7,392 nucleotides of DNA, taken from positions 1 through 7,392 of the forward strand of contig URZS01000046.1 in the NCBI GenBank assembly GCA_900552445.1, read 5' to 3'. The position numbers were made by a program, and so were the translations under genes. Position 1 is the stretch's first letter, and every line of letters starts with the position of its first letter. Origin of the DNA: an uncultured Veillonella sp. (GTDB taxonomy: Bacteria > Bacillota > Negativicutes > Veillonellales > Veillonellaceae). Below, in pieces: positions 7,006 through 7,392 of the stretch. The notes beneath the pieces are model-generated. The model saw only the letters and a program-made list of their open reading frames with translations, had not been told where the DNA came from and made no database searches.

Positions 7006-7360
7006 GAAGCAAGTATGAAAGACGGTTGCGAGTCCATAGGACTCGAGGAAAGTCCGAGCTCCATAGGGCAGGATGCCAGATAACGTCTGGCGAGGGTGAC
7101 CTTAGGGAAAGTGCCATAGAAAAGGAAACCGCCACGTCAGTGGTAAGGGTGGAAAGGTGAGGTAAGAGCTCACCAGCAGTCTGGTAACAGGCTGGCTCGG
7201 TAAACCCCATCCGGAGCAAGACCGAATAGGGAAGGGTTAAGGGTGGTCCCGCCTACCTTCCGGGTTGTGTCGCTCGAGCGTGCAGGCGACTGTACGCCTA
7301 GAAAGATAATCGTCACCGCGCAAGCGGAACAGAACTCGGCTTATTGATTGCTTGCTTCCA
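7006..7360 (+). ncRNA. rnpB: RNase P RNA, class A
   Basis: This is the catalytic RNA of ribonuclease P, which removes 5' leaders from precursor tRNAs. The ends pair perfectly as P1, GAAGCAAG (7006-7013) with CTTGCTTC (7351-7358). P3 is a simple hairpin, CGAGTCC-ATA-GGACTCG (7029-7045). It is followed by the conserved block GAGGAAAGTCCGAGCTCC (7045-7062) and CATAGGGCAGGATGCCAG. The long-range P4 pairing is visible as CCGAG (7054-7058) with CTCGG (7335-7339); relative to the E. coli RNA both strands have changed in step, keeping the pair. Further conserved blocks are GGGAAAGTGCCATAGAAA (7106-7123), GGAGCAAGACCGAATAGG (7212-7229) and ACAGAACTCGGCTTA near the 3' end. The layout is class A, not the B. 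subtilis class B, which is consistent with Negativicutes. The exact 3' end is uncertain by a few bases. No intrinsic terminator is seen before the window ends. Confidence 0.96.
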
Positions 7361-7375
7361 TATGTAGGATATAAT
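7348..7375 (+). promoter_or_regulatory. Possible promoter overlapping the 3' end of rnpB
   Basis: TTGCTT (7348-7353), inside the P1 strand of rnpB, and TATAAT (7370-7375) are 16 nt apart. Transcription would start near 7382 and run out of the window. The -10 is a perfect match but lies in AT-rich DNA, so a chance match is possible. Confidence 0.35.
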
Positions 7376-7392
7376 TTATAGTAGTATATAAG

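Noticed and set aside
6989..7219. 76-residue open frame on the - strand
   Set aside because: It lies opposite the rnpB structured RNA, which fully explains the sequence.
1..7392. Possible novel multi-gene, mobile or defence system
   Set aside because: Every long frame on the + strand is a recognisable housekeeping gene. I found no transposase, integrase, toxin-antitoxin pair, direct-repeat array or target-site duplication. The only anomalous block, the left 700 bases, is better explained by a chimeric join.

Overview
The window suggests a low-GC Gram-positive-type genome, most likely Veillonella or a close Negativicutes relative. It carries a housekeeping information-processing cluster in the order rny, dnaG, rpoD, tRNA-CAU, trmK, nif3, rnpB, all on the + strand. 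The dnaG-rpoD and trmK-nif3 pairings are a common Firmicutes arrangement. Strong Shine-Dalgarno sites and TTA/TTG, CAA and CGT codon preferences fit such a host. The genus call comes from recognising the proteins by eye and was not tested by a search.

The main surprise is at the left edge. Bases 1 to about 700 do not match the rest. The first 228 codons of rny (membrane anchor, coiled coil, start of the KH domain) look like a Bacteroides/Phocaeicola gene in protein sequence, codon choice and lack of a Shine-Dalgarno site. From about base 721 the same reading frame continues as a Firmicutes-type RNase Y. The switch lies in the nearly invariant KH-domain GxxG segment. It is most simply a metagenome assembly chimera at a contig end, and less likely a real cross-phylum recombination. 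The organism call therefore rests on bases 721 to 7392.

Region by region: 37-1572 is the hybrid rny. Bases 1573-1825 are a non-coding gap with a perfect 13-bp terminator-like hairpin and then a 63-nt interrupted palindrome. dnaG (1826-3598) and rpoD (3622-4782, GTG start) form a tight pair closed by a strong intrinsic terminator. A single tRNA gene with anticodon CAT (4962-5036) has its own consensus promoter and terminator, and is probably the lysidine-type tRNA-Ile2. trmK (5108-5839) and nif3 (5855-6958) are 15 nt apart. The class A RNase P RNA gene rnpB (about 7006-7360) fills most of the right end. A possible promoter for a gene outside the window overlaps its 3' end.

Functionally, this is core RNA and DNA metabolism: mRNA decay (RNase Y), replication priming (DnaG), housekeeping transcription (RpoD), and tRNA supply, modification and 5' processing (tRNA-CAU, TrmK, RNase P). 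Apart from the chimeric rny and the palindrome upstream of dnaG, I see ordinary housekeeping DNA. I see no mobile element, CRISPR array, defence system or novel multi-gene system.
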